NCBI GenBank assembly: GCA_036785325.1
Contig: JAXIVH010000002.1
Coordinates: forward strand, 4,255,665-4,319,664
From: Urophycis tenuis
Taxonomy: Eukaryota; Chordata; Actinopteri; Gadiformes; Phycidae
DNA: 64,000 nucleotides
Direction of reading: 5' to 3'
The notes under the pieces were generated by a model. That model did not search any database. It was not told the origin of the DNA and saw nothing but the letters and a program-made list of their open reading frames with translations. Numbering within the stretch: position 1 is the first letter of the stretch; each line of letters starts with the position of its first letter. Positions 1 to 34,622 of this stretch are shown here, in pieces. The position numbers were made by a program, and so were the translations under genes.

Positions 1-779
1 TTTTTGTACTGTTGCATCGCAATCCAGGTTTAATTCAATAAAGAAAGGAAAGATGATAGATTTTGTTTATTTCAGTGTACTAACTGTTCTTGATTTGTAA
101 ATAAAAAAAAGGATTACTTTGGTGTATTTGAAAACCATCTAAATACAATGGACAATGCTCCAGGGGTGAAGCCATGTCTTCAAAACAAGATCACGGCTAC
201 ATTTCCACATTGGAAAAATGAAGGCAGTAAATGCTAGAGTGATTTAGGAGAATGGGATGTTTTCTTCTGGTGGGCAGGTAATGCTGTCAAGTCCATTTAC
301 CATGAAAGCAAGCAGGAGTTGTAAGGTGTGTGTGTGTGTGTGTGGCTTTGGGTTCAGTATCCTGGGCTGACCTTTCATTCATAGTCCCCTGCCCTCCCCC
401 CAATGGAAAGTCAGGTAATAACTTCCAGTAGACTGTTTGACCTTTGGTCTTTCTCGCTCACTCTCTCTCTCCCTCCCTCTCTCACTCTCCCACTCTCTCT
501 CTCCCTCCCTCTCTCACTCTCCCACTCTCTCTCTCCCTCCCTCCCTACCTCTCCTCCATTTTATGTTTTTTTCGTGTTTTTTTTTTAAACAACCTTAACC
601 AGATCCTCCTCATTCATCTCAACAAATAAAAAGAAGTCGGCATCCTGGCCACGCCCCCTCCCCAGTCTCCTCCCTCGTCCCTCCTCGGCCCCTCTCGGCT
701 AGAGGTTGGCGACTCGGCCGTCAGCATCACTCCTTCCACGACCTCCAGCACAGGACCTAACTCGCTGCGACAGCCGAGC
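1..779. promoter_or_regulatory. Upstream region and presumed promoter of enpp2
   Basis: This stretch holds no coding sequence that I can support. It contains a short TG run near 328-343 and TC-rich repeats at about 457-545. Near 623-632 there is an A/T-rich TATA-like stretch (AAATAAAAAG), followed at 650-662 by a C-rich GC-box-like segment (ACGCCCCCTCCCC) and a GC-rich tract up to the predicted start codon at 780. The arrangement would suit transcription starting around 650-700. That is inference from position only, and no start site can be seen in sequence alone. Confidence 0.35.
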
Positions 780-16554
<15,775 letters not shown>

Positions 16555-16971
16555 GGGAGTTTCTGGTCAGTTCCACACATGCAGTCCAGGCAAAAGTCTT
16601 AGATGGTCAGTAAGAAGTAAGAAAGATTGAGCTCCCAAAATTATTAAGATGTATAAATTGCAGTATTTATTTTTGTTAAATGGGTTTTTAACCCATGGAG
16701 ATAGAAATTCAGATAAAATGTAAGGTAAATGTCCGGCCATGTTTTCCACAATGTTTTGAACATTGTGCGTTAAGGCTGAGGATGTTTGAGTCTGAGCTCA
16801 AGAATGTGCCCATAGAGAGTAGGGCGTGGTGGTCCTTATAACTCTACTCTTCTGCTCCTGGAACTGAGAGGCCTGGTTGTTTTCCGAGACCAAATTATCA
16901 CTATTTATCTGTTTTGTTTTTCTGTCTACTGTGTTGCTGGATGTTTATATTTCGATACTTGTACCGTACCT

Positions 16972-17276
16972 TCTCATTATTCAGAGTACACCAACCTTGT
17001 GAATGCATGATACACCACCAGGGTATATGGGGTCTCATTATTCAGAGTACACCAACCTTGTGAACGCATGATGCACCACCAGGGTATATGGGGTCTCATT
17101 ATTCAGAGTACACCAACCTTGTGAACGCATGATGCACCACCAGGGTATGTGGGGTCTCATTATTCAGAGTACACCAACCTTGTGAACGCATGATGCACCA
17201 CCAGGGTATGTGGGGTCTCATTATTCAGAGTACACCAACCTTGTGAATGCATGATGCACCACCAGGGTATGTGGGG
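16972..17276 (+). repeat. 61-bp minisatellite, five copies
   Basis: Units start at 16972, 17033, 17094, 17155 and 17216. Each opens TCTCATTATTCAGAGTACAC and carries CACCACCAGGGTAT. Copies differ at only a few positions, for example AATGCATGATACAC versus AACGCATGATGCAC, so the array looks young. Confidence 0.96.
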
Positions 17277-17645
17277 TCCACACTGTTCCCCACTCGCCTA
17301 CGTAAAGGCTAGATGAGGGTGGTTTCACAGGTCCGCAATTTAACCTTTAAACTGTAAAAAACCCTTAAACATCCACTCACCAAATGTAGCTGGTGAGTGG
17401 ATGAGCTGATGAGCTGATGAACAGGGAATGAGTGTGATGGTGTCACACAACGTGAACAACCTTGATAGTACCACTGCTTTAATAATCGCTTCTAACAACA
17501 GTCAACCCTCATAGCTCTGTGCGTGACCTGTGACCTCTTGAACTGTTAATCACAAACGCGTGCACACAGGGAGGTCTGCTATGCTCCTAGCTTCAGAGTT
17601 AGCTGTAAACCAGCCAACTGTTGCTAGCAATTGTGTTTCTTGTAC

Positions 17646-17875
17646 CATTTACATTTATATTTACATTTAGGGCATTTAGCAGCCGCTTTAGTCCAAAGCG
17701 ACTTACAATAAGTACATTTGTCAGAAGGAGGTGAAGCGCTTCATTGCTGTTAATACAGTAAGAAAGTCACCAGAACAAGTATTATCAAGCATTCCAATGG
17801 CTAGGTTAACCATTGCTAGTATACAACATCTCTGGCCTATGATGCTCAGTGCTAAGATACAAGAGATAGGATGGG
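17646..17875 (+). mobile_element. Dispersed fish repeat (SINE/MITE-like), copy A
   Basis: It opens with TTTACATTTAGGGCATTTAG and CAAAGCGACTTACAATAAG, then continues through GTAAGAAAGTCACCAGAACA and TAACCATTGCTAGTATACAA. Close copies lie at 28765-28990 (same orientation), and at 33127-33275 and 47014-47190 (opposite orientation). No ORF is present. Confidence 0.75.
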
Positions 17876-18279
17876 GAATACCTTGCAGGGCGTAACATTG
17901 TGCTCTGGTGGCTCTGCTGCCTCTGAGGTTTCTCTGTGGCAGCAGCACATTTTGTCACACAGAAACGGGACGGGGCATCTCAACTTTTTTAGAGGCATTT
18001 TCAGTGTTTATAAAAATGTTAAAACGGTAATAAAGTGCAACAATAAATGTATATTAACATAGTGTAATGATAATATCAATAATAATAATAATAATATGAA
18101 TAAAACTATAGAAAAAAACACCATTGAAGGTCAAGGGAAAGCTTGACACTGCAGTGGTGCTGGACAGATCCACTGTCACAATGCTACCACTTTGATGGCA
18201 GTCTTGAGAAGGGTTGGTTCTGGGGTTTCCCATTAAGGTCAGGTTTTAGGGGGTTGGTGTTTGGTTATAGGGTTAGGGT

Positions 18280-18575
18280 TTCCTGTTAGGGTTAGGGTTA
18301 GGGTTAGGGTTAGGGTTTCCTGTTAGGGTCAGGCTTCCGCTTGGTTATTGGATGGGTTTTGGTACGAGTGTCAGAGTTTCTCGGTTTGGTTTTAGGTTCT
18401 ATGGTTTGGTTCTAGGGTCAGGGTTTCCTGTTGTGATCGAGTTTTAGGGTTTGATGTTTGGTTCTATGGTTTGGTTCTAGGGTCAGGGTTTCCTATTGTG
18501 ATCGAGTTTTAGGGTTTGATGTTTGGTTCTATGGTTTGGTTCTAGGGTCAGGGTTTCCTGTTGTGATCGAGTGTA
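18280..18575 (+). repeat. Telomere-like GGGTTA tract and 65-bp tandem repeat
   Basis: Four to five perfect GTTAGG hexamers occur at about 18285-18316, among degenerate copies. From 18395 a 65-bp unit repeats nearly three times, with landmark ATGGTTTGGT at 18401, 18466 and 18531. Each unit contains CTAGGGTCAGGGTTTCC and TTTTAGGGTTTGATG, so the unit itself looks derived from TTAGGG-like sequence. Confidence 0.9.
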
Positions 18576-19257
18576 GGTTTTTATTTTATTTTATTTTACC
18601 ATAATAGGGTGCAACTATGATTTTTTTTTCCAGTTAACCCTGGGGCTTTTTTAATTTGAAATGTGTACATAATTATTGTGCAATGCTAGCACTCTTCCTC
18701 TTCCATGTTTATAGTTTAGCTTTGGTCGGTGGATTGCCTGCTCTTTACTGGCCATGCTACACTTCCTTGAAAATGAATTAATCACTAAAGGGGCTGCAAC
18801 ATGTTACAGGTTGACTTTCTCTGTACCCTTGAGCCTGCTCAGATTCATAAGGAATATTACAAGTCTTTACCTGTGTGACGGGCGAATCCTGACATGTGTC
18901 TTCCGTTATCTTGTTTCTACTCATCATCCTATAGCATGTTTTGTATTTATTGCTTATATTTAGAGAGAAATTCTCATGAAAGTCTGTCATTTTGTCTGTA
19001 TTTCTTCACAAAGAAATAGTATCGCGATTCAATCCTTTTATCATATCAATAGAATATGACTGGACATTTTATTGCTCCCCAATCATGGCCTCCTATTAAA
19101 ATTCGGAGAAGCAGATTTTTTACCGCTGAGATGACCCACTGTATATTTTCCATGAATTGGAAATAGCTTATTTTTTCATAAGTACTAATTTTGTTCAGAA
19201 TAACGATATTATGTAATGTGATATTGAAAGTGTGTTTTTGCATGTGTGTCTGTGTAT

Positions 19258-19261
<4 letters not shown>

Positions 19262-19354
<93 letters not shown>

Positions 19355-19356
19355 CG
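19262..19356. repeat. TG microsatellite ending in a CG run
   Basis: About 85 bases of TG followed by GCGCGCGCGCGGCGC. It lies about 180 bases before the last AATAAA downstream of enpp2. Confidence 0.95.
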
Positions 19357-20167
19357 GCGCGAGTGCGCATTGGGAAGTATTAGCAATAGTGAATGTTTGA
19401 GATGTTGAGAGCATGTCAATGTGATTGATATTATGCACAATAATGACTTTGATGATTAGGATTATTTTATGTAAAACATAAACCACCTGTGATTTCCCTA
19501 TTTATGTTTGGTATAAAGTTCCCAATTTCTCATACAATAAAGCAGTTTTATATTGAATGCTTGTGTCATTTTGAATGAAAACTAATTTACGTTTTAGTTA
19601 TTATTATGGATCACAGGTAATAATGAATGATCACAGTAAATAGTGTCATTGAAGGAGGGAGGCAATGACTTTACGTTACGATTTACGACTTGACGTTTAG
19701 AATACACAGACAACTAGATATAATCTATCATTGGGACACCAGTTTAGCATCACATTGTTAGTTTGTTCTTACTACCCCCTTGTGGACAACCATAGAATGC
19801 ACCTCAACCCAATTCAGCTGTTTGCTGGTTTACACTATCTTTCACTACATTTTTGGTTTTTGACCATGTTGGTGGTGGCGTGCCTGTAAATGTTTCAAAA
19901 CACATTGTGTTGGCCGGCCACCACATAAATACCCCTACTGAAGTCCCCTTCTGAAAGCTTCATCCAATATCTCAGTCCCAATAACCACGGCCCTTGCAGA
20001 TTCCAGTTTCTGCTGCTGGACCTGAGATTAGTCATCTGGTAAAACTGAAACCTCTAAACGTCTTCTTACAGCAAGTCCAGACATGCAACACCTGACGTGT
20101 CGAACGCCATCACCATAAAAGGATGTCAATGACGTCCTCTACTACAATTGCTTGTGTTTGGTAATAT

Positions 20168-20173
20168 TTTATT
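20168..20173 (-). terminator. Polyadenylation signal of dscc1
   Basis: AATAAA on the minus strand, 83 bases past the dscc1 stop codon. This gives a short 3' UTR. The plus-strand AATAAA at 19536 faces it, consistent with convergent enpp2 and dscc1 ends. Confidence 0.7.
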
Positions 20174-20255
20174 AACAATATAAGGACTTTTATTATTTTT
20201 GTACAAACCAAAAAAAAAAAAAACGAAAGGTAAAATAACCCCGTAAGACGCGTCT

Positions 20256-22230
20256 TCAAGTCGCGAGAGGCCGCCGTGAGTTGAACACCTTGACGCCGTT
20301 CAGCATGGAGGAGCGGGCGTGCTTGGTGAGCAGAGCTCCGGTGGTCTGCTTCTCTCCGCACAGGTCCCTGCAGACGGACAGATACAGCAGGTGAGCGAGG
20401 GGAACAGGGGGGGGGGGGGGACACATGAACACAAATCAACGCGTCAGGAGCAATGGTCAGGAGTAGACAGCTTTTTCTTAAGAGCATCGCGGTTCTACCT
20501 CGGCCTGAGAAAAGGTATGATTTACTAATCTCAATGTTATCACAAAGCGTTTCCTCATTAAAAAAACTATCTGAGCTCCATTCCATAGATTTATTCCATG
20601 TTTATCCTGCATCTTTCTGTATGTTTTAATAGCTTCGTGCCATACACAAAAGTTTTAAACTCACACCCCAGACTGCACTCAAACTGCACTAACGTTGCTG
20701 TAAAACTGAAAAACGTCAGAGGCTGCGGAGTCCTCATGTTCCATCTAGTGGTGAGAAATCATTTCACATACCACCGATGAGAAACGTTGACGCTTCACAT
20801 GAAAGCACTTAAAGCACGCATTAGAGGAATCCCGCACATCTTATTTAGACCGTTTACAACAAAACTAACTGAATGTATGGAGTGATGTCTGCCTCTGTCC
20901 ATTTCTCCCGAAGGGTGAACAGGTGGTTGAAGCGCTCCAGGGTGTCCTCCGAGAGGTCCTCAACCCTTAGAAGACAGATGGTGTCTGGCCCAGAGCCGCG
21001 GTCCACGAGGGCCAAGCTCTGGAGAAAAAATACATAAAAATGCCATCATAATGTCATCATTTTACTTCAAGCTGTCTGATTCGGTAATTAACGTCAGGTA
21101 ATTCGGGCCGTGCTTAAAGAACAATTTGTGGGTTTCAGTCCTCGGGTTAATTAATGGGTAATTCATTTGGGGGAAAGTATGTCCCAAATTGATTACAGCT
21201 GGACTTGTTTTTATAATTCAACCAGCGAACTCGGAACATGAGGTAACTCATGGGAAGACGAATGCCAGAGCTGCAGTGAATGGCAAGTAGAATCACAATA
21301 ACAAAAACTGTAATTGTGAGGGGCTTCATATTTTCCCCACACATGAACTAATTAGCGACGCCACCGACAGTGACAACACTGTCAATGAGGCAAAACAACA
21401 ACCCTGAAATGTGTCAAATGTTTCTTTTGTATTTTCCTCATTTCTCCACTCACTCCCCACTCATTTCTCCACTCAGTTTTTACATGCTATTTTAATTTCC
21501 TGGTGCAAAATACGCAACATCCCAACCCCAATCGGTGGGGTTCCTGGCTCACTGTGTGACCTAGCGGCAGAGCCTCACCTTCAGCTGGTCCAGCCTGGTT
21601 CCCATGCCCTCTGGCACGCTCTGCTGCCACACGTCCTGAAACTCCCGCAGGTTGAACTTGACGGCGTTCTGCAGCAGCAGCAGGGCGGTGGCCCGGCACA
21701 CTTTGTCCTCGTCCAGGCCGTAGAACACTCGCTCTGTGCGATGGAGGAGGGAGAGGTCACAACGCCATGAAACCACACTGCTGACACCACATATTTGGCC
21801 AGGTTACTGACTAGAGCACCCCCACACTCAGTGGAAAACCAGTGACATTAAATATTATGTTATTACAAGAGGTGGGCCTGATTAGCTTAACTTGAGGGAT
21901 GTCCCATACCATATGCTACAGACAGACAGAAATTGCATACAGGAAGTGATGAAGCAACTGCATTGAGTCCTTCACAACCAGCCCTTGCATTGATTGACCT
22001 GTGTTTGGTTTGATGCTTGCACACATCAACTGTATTGTTATAGTTACAGATTACACAGTAATATAATGCAGAATATATATTTTTTTGCCCTTACCATCCT
22101 CAGTGTATCGTTTTCCATAGCAGTTCAACCAATGCTCAATCATCTCCCTGTGTGTGAGATAGGAAGGATTTTATTCAACAACCCACTCATCACACACACA
22201 CACACACACACGCACGTATGCTCACACGCT

Positions 22231-22268
<38 letters not shown>

Positions 22269-24443
22269 GGCGGCAGTAGCTCAGTGGGTAGAGCGGGTGG
22301 ACAGAGTGTAGGGTCGGCGGTTCGATCCCCTTGATTCCCCTCCTCCTCCAACTGTCCACATGTCGAACTCCACAAATATACTGATTGTAAGTCGCTTTGG
22401 ACAAAAGCATCTGCTAAATGCCCCTTTACCCTTTACACACACACACCTGGGCTCCAGGGGGCTGAGTTCATCCAGACACGTTTCCAGGGGGACCTTGTTG
22501 AAGGACCAAGACTCTGAGTCCACCAGCTGGGTCACGTGACCCATGAGCTTCATCTCGTAGTCAAAGTCCAACATGCGCCAGTAGCCTAGGTATACACAGT
22601 GTCATCGTCATCGTCATCATCATCTTTTCTGGATTTGATGTTTCTGATTTTCAATTCATTCACAGATTTATACATTTGTATGCATAACATCCATCCTCTA
22701 CCGACCCCCCCCCCCCCCCACAAAACCCTACCCTCATGTTCTTGTATGTTGTACGTCTTGGCACTTTATAATTGCTCTTCAACTTTTTAATTTTTTTATT
22801 TTATTTACTGGGACCTTGTGGTCTTCATTTGTCATTCCCATGGTTTTTTTTAAGACATGGGAACAAAATTCACTCTGTACATGTACTCTTTGTAAGTCGC
22901 TGTGGATAAAAGTATCTGCAAAATGCCCTAAATGTCTAAATACATGCAGAAGGGTCATGTTTTAAGTTAAGCCTGTGTTACCGATTTGTGTTTAAAGAAC
23001 ATGATGGAAGAGTGTGCATGTGTGTTGTTGCATATGCATGTGTGTTGTTTCATATGCACGTGTGTTGTTTCATATGCACGTGTGTTGTTTCATATGCACG
23101 TGTGTTGTTTCATATGCACGTGTGTTGTTTCATATGCATGTGTGTTGTTTTATATGCATGTGTACAGAGACACTGCTTACCGTCCACCTGACAGGCGTGG
23201 AGGGTCTGAAGCTGGGCCTGGATCTCTTGCTCACTGGCCTGGATCCTCTCCAACAGATCCAACATGGTGTACTGGGGACAGGGGAATAAAATGTCTGCTC
23301 TACTCACACTACACATTCATCCAAAACATATTACTTACTTAAAGAAATACAATTACTCACAATAATTGTATCTCAATTTCCTTGACAGGAAATTTTATTT
23401 AGCAGACTAATTTTAATTTTGGTATTTGTAGCTACTTTTGAGATAAATGTCACTAATGAGAAGGTACGGCTTAGGTTGAAGCAATGTATTATTTGAAATC
23501 GGTTAGTGAGAGGGGGAGGTACAGGTATTATATCTCAATTGGTGCACAGTAACACACTGAAATAATGCACCGCAGTAAACGTACCAGGTTTGCTGTGTTT
23601 TCCTCCTGCCCTGTCAAAGTGGGCCCTTCGTAGGGATTCTCCATCAAAAGCTGCTTCAGTTTCTTCAGCTTTGGCCGCTGCTTCCTCAACTCCCAGTAAC
23701 TGCTGCAGAACCCCCAGATCTGAAACAGTCAGGATGTCTACCTTATTTCTCGGTACAAGCACACCAATGGGACCATTTATAGGGAGTTGGGTCAGACGCT
23801 ACAGTGCTTTTTTTTAGTACCTGTGTAGGCACCAGGTGAGGGCTGTCCGGGCAGCCGGCCAGTTGGTCAGGGGTCTTGCAACCCGGCACAAACAGAAGCA
23901 GGTTTGACGTATCCGCCATCTTCAGGTCGTACGTTTTGTCGCCACTGCACAGCACGGCTCGCTCGTCTTTATCGCCCCGGATCACCAGACTGGCACACAA
24001 GAAGGTGAATTCGTGAGTCTACACACAATGGCAAGTGGGTTGTAGACTTTATAACACTACAAGCGTTGTTGTGTTGTTTGGTTACAAGATGTGAATCATG
24101 AGCTTGTAGTGTAATAACGTTTATAACCCAAGATGTAACATGATCCTGGATTAATATGTGGATTACTGGATGACTACATATATAAATATACGTATATTCA
24201 ACAACAATGCAACGCAATCTGAAATGCATTAGACGATGATTGCTTAGTCAGGGTAATATTGGAAGTGTGTTACCTTTCACCAGCTTCAATGTGCTTGCAT
24301 AGAGTGTCATCCAACTCCATCAAGCAATAGTCATCTGATAAGACGTTCTCCCCAAAAGACAGACAATGGATGGTTGTGTGTAAATCGCCTTCTTGGAGTT
24401 TGGCAATCTGCATGGTTGCTTGGACCTCTTCCAGTGTTCGCAT
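20256..24443 (-). CDS. dscc1: Sister chromatid cohesion protein DCC1, subunit of the CTF18 clamp loader
   Basis: DCC1 joins CTF8 and CTF18 in the alternative RFC complex that loads PCNA and supports cohesion during replication, in the nucleus. Nine exons in transcript order are 24443-24274, 23989-23821, 23719-23585, 23271-23181, 22585-22447, 22147-22095, 21733-21579, 21018-20870 and 20367-20256 (TGA). All junctions are GT-AG with agreeing phases, and the total of 1173 nt encodes 390 residues, against 393 in human. Recognisable blocks are SLVIRGDKDERAVLCSGDKT, YDLKMADTSNLLLFVPGCKT, WELRKQRPKLKKLKQLLMEN, VTQLVDSESWSFNKVPLETC, LLLLQNAVKFNLREFQDVWQ and the C-terminal SSMLNGVKVFNSRRP. The C-terminal part should fold as the winged-helix region that contacts CTF18 and polymerase epsilon. 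It is complete and looks intact. Confidence 0.96.
22191..22266. repeat. CA microsatellite in dscc1 intron 5
   Basis: CA repeats with CGCAC and CTCAC interruptions lie between dscc1 exon 6 (ends 22147 on the plus scale) and the SINE that follows at 22267. Confidence 0.93.
22267..22436 (+). mobile_element. tRNA-derived SINE in dscc1 intron 5
   Basis: The head has an RNA polymerase III A box (TAGCTCAGTGGGTAGAGC at 22277) and a B box (GGTTCGATCCCC at 22319), spaced as in a tRNA gene. The tail reads GTAAGTCGCTTTGGACAAAA then GCATCTGCTAAATG, a 3' end shared with many fish repeats. It lies antisense to dscc1 and ends about 10 bases from the donor of exon 5. It is a SINE rather than a tRNA gene, because the body does not fold as a cloverleaf and it carries this tail. 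Confidence 0.8.
22880..22946 (+). mobile_element. Fragment of dispersed fish repeat
   Basis: The string TTTGTAAGTCGCTGTGGATA, then AAAGTATCTGCAAAATGCCC, matches the tail of the SINE at 22267-22436. Only the tail is recognisable, in dscc1 intron 4. Confidence 0.6.
23020..23162. repeat. 20-bp minisatellite in dscc1 intron 4
   Basis: About seven units of TGTGTTGTTTCATATGCACG, the outer ones with small changes (GTTGCATATGCATG). Every unit contains the palindrome CATATG. The array begins 19 bases inside the intron from the exon 4 donor at 23180. Confidence 0.95.
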
Positions 24444-25360
24444 GTTGTCGTTTTGGTGTATCTACGTAAACGTATGAATCGCTGTATATACACGCTAAAC
24501 ACAAGACTTGAAGCTGGCAGAAACACAATAGAGAAACAGACCTGACTGTCAAAGTTACGCGCGCTCTCAGCTCCCAACAGGAAACGAGAGGATATGACGA
24601 CATCAGAATACATCACAACAGAGGGAGGGCATAGTACATAGTCGCCGCATTGACCGCTTCAACGCGTTTCCACGATGCGTCAACGTCGCCGCCATATTGG
24701 AGAGGCAAAGGTTGGCCTGTAAACAAACGAGGGTTTCTGAGGTATTTTTATTTTACAAAGCACTATGACGTTTATAATTATGCTAATGAGTCATTTTTAT
24801 AATAATGTTGAATCATATTGTATATTTTTCTTTGCCTCTCCAATATATTTTTTTTTTTGCCGCATTTCGCCAATTTGCCACTACCTGCACATACAAACAT
24901 GTGCGGGTAGTGGCAAAAGGCCATGGGTGCATAATAGCAACTAAGGACAATTGTTTAGTGACAAAGGGACATGAGTGAGTGGGAGTGTAGGCGGTGCCGT
25001 ATGGTGCCGTACACCGGTCTGCTCTCTCTTTTACTTATATATATGAGGGCGACAACAAAATAGCGCCGTGTAGAAAACTGTATTCCGACAAAACTAATAT
25101 GTAAATATTTTCGAAACATACGTGATTCATATACATTTATACAGATTTTATTACATAATTCGTAACGAATATATCAACTGACAACTAATCTAGAGTGGGA
25201 ACAAATATTTTATCCAAAACAAACATTGTAGAGGAACAAATGTATTGTCTGCATGTTTCACCTCGGAAGTCTGTCGCTGCCGGCCGTACTGCCATAATCT
25301 GAGATACATGTTTTTGAGGGTCAAGATTTCTGTGAGATGAATCTTTAGTCTTTATTTATT
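24444..25360. promoter_or_regulatory. Head-to-head promoter interval between dscc1 and mrpl13
   Basis: The 917 bases between the two start codons should hold both promoters. At 24688-24700 GCCGCCATATTGG matches the YY1 motif common in housekeeping promoters, and ACGCGT at 24662 resembles an MluI-type cell-cycle box upstream of dscc1. A 17-bp inverted repeat (24694-24710 and 24830-24846) and a 19-bp stem with a 6-base loop (24874-24917) occupy the middle. Transcription start sites cannot be placed. Confidence 0.55.
24874..24917. repeat. Near-perfect hairpin between dscc1 and mrpl13
   Basis: The left arm TTTGCCACTACCTGCACAT (24874-24892) pairs with the right arm ATGTGCGGGTAGTGGCAAA (24899-24917) at 18 of 19 positions, the exception being a G-T pair. 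The loop is ACAAAC. It could be a foldback transposon tip or an inversion scar. Confidence 0.85.
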
Positions 25361-33743
<8,383 letters not shown>

Positions 33744-34485
33744 GGGCTCCAAGATGACACCGAGGGTCTCCCAGAGACATAGCAGGAAACATCACAGCAT
33801 GGCTCAGCACAGCCATGCTACAGGCTAACCTCAGCTGAAGAAGGCCCACGGAGTCTCAAGACCCTCATCTGGGGGATTAAGACTTGACGGTTCCTTTTTC
33901 CATTTTCCTTTTTTAAAATATTTTTTTCATAGCTCACTTTTCCAACCCTGTTTTGACACCAACATGAAGGTGACGTGGACGTTCAACAGTTTGGAGGATC
34001 AAATCTTCCTTCTTTTCTGGGGTCATTTTGGGTTGACTGGGTTTTGACTTGAAGCACCCGAGCTGTTTTCAGGGATACGTTAGGATATGGAGATTGATCC
34101 TCCTCCTGCAGAGAAGAACCCACCATGTCCACCACCCCGGTCGATAAGAGATGTCATTAAAACAGACGTTAGCTCCGCAGAGGGAAACACATTTCAGACT
34201 CGGGTTTTATGTACAGTACATCGTCTAAATAGTTATTGATGATGGCCGTGAGGAGATCAGGCAGAAAGTACAGATGCTCTTGGTGGGGTTCCAGCATATT
34301 AGAGAGACTGATTAGCATCAACCAGCTCACTAGTTTTCCATGACTCAGTAGAAAGGCGTGGTTAGGTGACTCTGGTCCTGATGCATTGTTTCCTGTAATC
34401 ATTTCTGGATTCTCAACTTGCTCCCAAACTCCTGTCTGTTATCCACCTTGTCTTTTTTTAAAAAGTATACTTTGTGTGATAGACC

Positions 34486-34491
34486 AATAAA
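34486..34491 (+). terminator. Likely polyadenylation signal of mrpl13
   Basis: AATAAA lies 743 bases past the mrpl13 stop. A minus-strand AATAAA sits at 34617-34622, so the mrpl13 and collagen messages probably end within about 150 bases of each other. Confidence 0.5.
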
Positions 34492-34616
34492 AAATTTACT
34501 ATACTTTTGTCTAGTGCTTTTATTATGAAAAACGGATTTGCAACTGTTCTGTGATAGAGAACACAAAACACACAATAAACACAAATGCAAAAAAAACTAC
34601 TCAATGTCATAACAGA

Positions 34617-34622
34617 TTTATT
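34617..34622 (-). terminator. Likely polyadenylation signal of the collagen gene
   Basis: AATAAA on the minus strand, downstream of the last collagen exon. It would give a 3' UTR of roughly 1.1-1.3 kb, which includes a C-run (35235-35255) and a TG/CA repeat (35601-35684). Confidence 0.4.

Larger units (their letters stand above)
16555..19541 (+). other. enpp2 3' untranslated and downstream region
   Basis: No coding sequence follows the enpp2 stop. AATAAA signals in the plus direction occur at 18029, 18042 and 19536, so the 3' end cannot be fixed by sequence. The stretch contains a 61-bp minisatellite (16972-17276), a dispersed element (17646-17875), telomere-like GGGTTA repeats (18280-18320), a 65-bp tandem repeat (18395-18575) and a TG run (19262-19356). 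Human ENPP2 has a much shorter 3' UTR as I remember it, so part of this may be plain intergenic DNA. Confidence 0.5.

Noticed and set aside
18029..18047. Definite enpp2 polyadenylation site
   Set aside because: Two AATAAA motifs occur, but another is at 19536 and no sequence feature decides between them.
22267..22340. tRNA gene
   Set aside because: A and B boxes are present but the cloverleaf stems do not pair, and a SINE tail follows.
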